The notes under the pieces are model-generated. The model saw only the letters and a program-made list of their open reading frames with translations. It did not search any database and was not told where the DNA came from. From Rhizopus arrhizus (taxonomy: Eukaryota > Mucoromycota > Mucoromycetes > Mucorales > Rhizopodaceae), in the NCBI GenBank assembly GCA_024220505.1, contig JAKZZE010000024.1, positions 434,001 to 498,000 of the forward strand: a stretch of DNA of 64,000 nt, in the 5' to 3' direction. Each line of letters opens with the position of its first letter. Position 1 is the stretch's first letter. This document shows, in pieces, positions 61,035-64,000 of this stretch. The translations under genes were made by a program, and so were the position numbers.

Positions 61035-62505
61035 TTATTTCAATTCCATTGTGTGAAGCATGTCGACCAAATCAGCATAAGGACTACTGTTATGCGTAGC
61101 ATCATTTTGGTTTTCTTTGCTGTACGATGCGTACAAGACATCGGTATCGTTTGTTTTATGCTGTGAAATGGGAAATGTGTTTGTTTGCTTTTTAGGAGAC
61201 TCTATAGGTGAAGCAAAGACATTCATGAGATGCATTAATTTTTTTTTACTCTGAATCGGATCTAGTGTAGGCTTCATTGTACAAAAAGTCTGATGATTGC
61301 TTTGTAAGGTTGAGCTGTATTCTTCCAGAGGCAAACGATGGGTATTGAAATCAATTGGATCTGAAGGTAATCGTTGGTGATGATGAGGATCTTCTTGCTG
61401 AGTTGAAAATATACATCTTGGAGACCAAAACTGTGCATTCACTTTTCCTTGTTGCTTTGTACAGACGGTATGGTGGTCATCATCACCATCAATATAAGAA
61501 TCTGGCGTCAATGCTAAATCAGGATTCGGTGATAACTGGTCTAGTTTGGGATAAAGTCCATCCATATTGCTGTTTATCAAGACATTAGGATAATCGTTGG
61601 CTTGAACGTTTTCAGACAATTGCTCTAGCCAATCCTGCAATACTTGAGCAGGTTCTAAATCTGTATGTAATTCCCAATTCAAACTATCATCACTGTATTC
61701 AACCCTTTCTAATAATGTACATGTATAAGCTTTCTTTTTTACTTTTAGACATGCTTCTCCTTTTTTACCTAGAGTATTATAATTATTCTTTTCTGCTTTG
61801 TTTTCTAAAGGTTTCTTGTGTACTAAATGATCGAGACTAAGGAAAGACAGATCAGAGGTTATTGATTCTAAAAGGAAAGGAAATAAGTTCTTAGCCACAC
61901 ATAATTCATTTTAAAGTCATTTTACCTCGACTTGATACAATTGAAAATGATTCACTGTTTTCATTGGCTTTCATCTTTCTTCTTCCTTTTCGAATCGCTT
62001 TGTATCCCGGTTGCCTGCTAAGCAGCGATGCTAAGCGTAGATAAAAATAGTTAGCTTACACATATAATATATGGACATAAGACTATTATTACATTGATGT
62101 TCCTTGGTATGAATCTTTTCATGTTTTTTCAAGTCTTGAGGTCTTTTAAATCCTTTATTACAAGTCTATATGTACATTATTATATTAGTTTTGGCCTCCA
62201 ACCTCTTTTAAAGCATTTTTTTTACAGAGCACAAGTAAGCTAAGACAAGAAATGAATATAAAATTATTATGGTTTGAATCACTTTTTTTACGTTTCAAGT
62301 TCAAGTGAACTTTAATATGGCTGGCAAGGTGGTCCCGTTTAGCAGCTACTACATTACAATTATTCCAGTGACATGTTAAACATAAGTTGTTGGTAGATCT
62401 TCTTCCAATGTGCTCATTAGATAAATGGTCGTATAGTTCTTTAGCTGTTTTGAAGAGTTTTTTGCAATTCGTCCATCGACAAGAAAAGCTATTATTCTCT
62501 GACAT
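61035..62505 (-). CDS. RIM101: PacC/Rim101 pH-response zinc-finger transcription factor
   Basis: Five exons (62292-62505, 62226-62239, 62093-62165, 61926-62018, 61035-61867) give 408 aa in exact phase. Three C2H2 fingers lie at residues 8-98: [20 protein letters not shown], then [20 protein letters not shown] with [12 protein letters not shown], then [20 protein letters not shown], all diagnostic of PacC/Rim101. The first Cys of finger 3 comes from a 14-nt microexon (62226-62239). The C-terminal part is disordered with one YPKL (about residue 237), a YPxL motif of the kind that recruits PalA/Rim20 for processing. PacC activates alkaline-response genes after proteolysis. The exon 4 acceptor at 62019 was chosen over 62032 because only it keeps the frame. 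A further upstream in-frame ATG (62565) exists. Confidence 0.93.
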
Positions 62506-63241
62506 GAAGAAAGAAAAGAAAGTGTGCCCTGATATCATATGAATCCCCGACAGACGCATTATCATCAGGAAAAATGAACCCGGTTATCCGAGGCTACTCT
62601 TTTCGTGCCAAGAAGAGAAAGAGCGATCTTGAGGTCTTGTGCTTGTTACAGGTTTGACAGCTGTTTGTAGTCAAAAAAAAAAAAAGCATTTGTTTATTTT
62701 GCTCTAAAGGAAATACTTGGTCCATTGTTTTTATTAAGAAAATTAAGATATTAGCCACATAATCTATCAAATAATGCATGTTGGTTATACTGATTAATTA
62801 AATATGTATGTAAAAAAAAAAGAAAGGAGTTAGTCTTCAGCTTGAAACACACATATACAGATAGTTTGCTCTTCGATTGAAGAAGGAAATATGTATCGAA
62901 ACCGAAAAGACTGGATACACAAGGTTCATTTCAGATATGAACATAATAGGGTACTTTATAAATTGTTCTTGTTTTAGATTTATTATTTGCTATCCAAAAG
63001 TAGCTTTGTTATTATGGGAAGGTATTTACTCATGAAATAATAAATTCTTCAACACATCCTTTCTTCTGTTTGCGTTAATAAAGAAATGTATTCATTTTGA
63101 ACTTGATACTTTTTTAAAATTTTATTTCTTTATTAGCCAATCTTCAAACGAATGTAATGTCTTGTGAAAAGTATGTTCTTTTATTAACGATTATTTTGGT
63201 ATAAAAAAGAAGACGGGTATGCGCATGCAATTAAAGAAAAG
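62506..63241. other. Intergenic region between PacC and PIP5K
   Basis: AT-rich; A-runs at 62678-62688 and 62812-62821. No gene or repeat recognised. It holds the PacC promoter; no clear GCCARG self-binding site was noticed. Confidence 0.45.
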
Positions 63242-64000
63242 TTAATTTTCTTTTTTGTAATTGATAGTAGCTGTGTTTTGAATAAACTTTATAAACCTTT
63301 CACCATATGTCACTGGTTTTATAGCTGAAATGGTGTCCTTGTTTTGCGTAAAGCTCTTGAAAAAATGTTCTGCTCTCTTCAACAGACTGTATCTTGTTAA
63401 AATATCAATCACACCCAAATAATACACTTTATCGGTTGACTGGTTGTTTTCATCTGTTGATATAAACCCTCCTTCTTCTGAGTAAAATATACAGTATTTC
63501 CGCCTAGAAAAAGCGATAAATAAAACATCTACTAATTTTTTTTTTACTTTGTCGTACTCATCAAAAAGCGTTTCTGGTAGTAAAGAAGAGTCCAGTTGAA
63601 CAGGGTTTGATAATTTGATAGCCTTTCTGACGATATCCGCTTTACTTTCTCTCCTATTTCTCGATAGTTTTCTCTCCACTTCCTTTGTACGTGGTTGAAC
63701 AAAGCGCAGGTTGCTATCCCTAATATTTTCAGTGTTTCCTCTAATGATATCATGTATACCAATCAATAAACTATAATCCATGATATCTAGTCTTGACAGC
63801 AACTGTAATATATCTTAGTGCCTGAAAGAAAGTATACATAGTTGCTTCTACCTGAACATCTTTGTATAATTGATCTAAAAATAATGAAACTTTCTGAGGT
63901 CCAAGTTCGAGTCTTTTCTTTTTATTGACCCAATTTAAATCCTTTAATACCGCATGAGGATTTTTGCGAAGATCTTCGTCCGTCGTGATACGTCCATAAG
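63242..64000 (-). CDS. MSS4: Phosphatidylinositol-4-phosphate 5-kinase, C-terminal part
   Basis: The 3' part of a PIPK gene; the 5' part lies beyond the right edge. Visible exons: 63852-64000 (partial), 63558-63802, 63242-63503. Kinase core segments are VLKDLNWVNKKKRLELGP, then DIMDYSLLIGIHDIIRGN (the DYSLL.G.H signature), a variable insert (KLSRNRRESKADIVRKAIKL) and the end block FYSEEGGF, VYYLGVIDILTRYSLLKRAE, HFFKSF and YGERFIKFI. The second intron donor GA|gtacga was chosen because it joins FDE to RKYCIFYSEEGG in phase. The enzyme makes PI(4,5)P2 at the plasma membrane, controlling actin and endocytosis. It shows the MSS4/its3 type of insert rather than a Fab1 or PI5P4K pattern. Confidence 0.9.
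63504..63557 (-). other. PIP5K intron, 54 nt
   Basis: Bounded by GTACGA and TTTTTCTAG; typical of the short introns in this window. It reads through openly in one frame, so an unspliced reading would add about 18 residues with a Lys-run. Confidence 0.6.

Noticed and set aside
63485..63503. TACAGTATTTCCGCC, resembling the TIR end of the 58.5-kb element
   Set aside because: It lies at the start of a PIP5K exon and encodes conserved protein; only 12 bases match and no inverted partner was found.

Overview
The window is AT-rich nuclear DNA of a filamentous fungus, most likely Mucoromycota/Mucorales. The evidence is many short GT-AG introns of about 45-70 nt, fungal regulators such as a PacC/Rim101 factor and a Cdc4/Pop1-type F-box/WD40 protein, a fungal mitochondrial PPR protein, a gephyrin-type MogA-MoeA fusion, and repeat families (Tc1/IS630 transposases, LINE reverse transcriptases, repeated uncharacterised proteins) that resemble those I know from mucoralean genomes. 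No species is claimed. Exon joins were worked out by hand from splice sites and reading phase.

Layout. 1-4764: an F-box/LRR gene (cut by the left edge) and an importin-7/Nmd5-type karyopherin, both on the minus strand. 5.1-8.9 kb: a stack of mobile DNA (SINE-like unit, transposase fragment, ORF1-like fragment, 5'-truncated LINE reverse transcriptase, half of a repeated protein family ending in poly-A). 9.4-11.8 kb: PP2A B56 regulatory subunit. 11.8-15.9 kb: AT-rich DNA with decayed repeat-family and LINE copies. 16.0-25.2 kb is dense: sulfotransferase-like P-loop protein, mitochondrial 2-Cys peroxiredoxin, mitochondrial leucyl-tRNA synthetase, TLC-domain membrane protein, gephyrin-type molybdenum cofactor enzyme. 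25.2-27.9 kb: gene-poor, with an SRPBCC/START-like pseudogene. 27.9-38.0 kb: a 1521-aa fatty acyl reductase/glycerolipid acyltransferase fusion converging on a full-length ABCB transporter. 38.0-45.3 kb: sparse, with ribosomal protein uL2 and BolA3. 45.3-57.4 kb: PPR protein, V-ATPase subunit E, a dead IS630-type transposase, F-box/WD40 protein, an unknown small protein, a G3BP-like NTF2-RRM protein and a divergent hexokinase. 57.4-60.9 kb: a TIR-bounded element with a TA target duplication between two LINE relics. 61.0-64 kb: PacC/Rim101 and the 3' part of a PIP5 kinase.

The genes do not form one pathway; this is ordinary fungal chromosome with housekeeping, mitochondrial (peroxiredoxin, LeuRS, BolA3, PPR) and signalling genes (B56, PIP5K, PacC), separated by repeat-rich gaps. 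The most unusual points are: the roughly 2-kb TIR element carrying a PD-(D/E)XK-like gene with introns; the reductase-acyltransferase fusion whose acyltransferase block I has Ser in place of the catalytic His; a hexokinase lacking core catalytic motifs; a V-ATPase intron that is almost pure poly-A; a 14-nt PacC microexon encoding a zinc-ligand Cys; and long homopolymer tracts in promoters and gaps.
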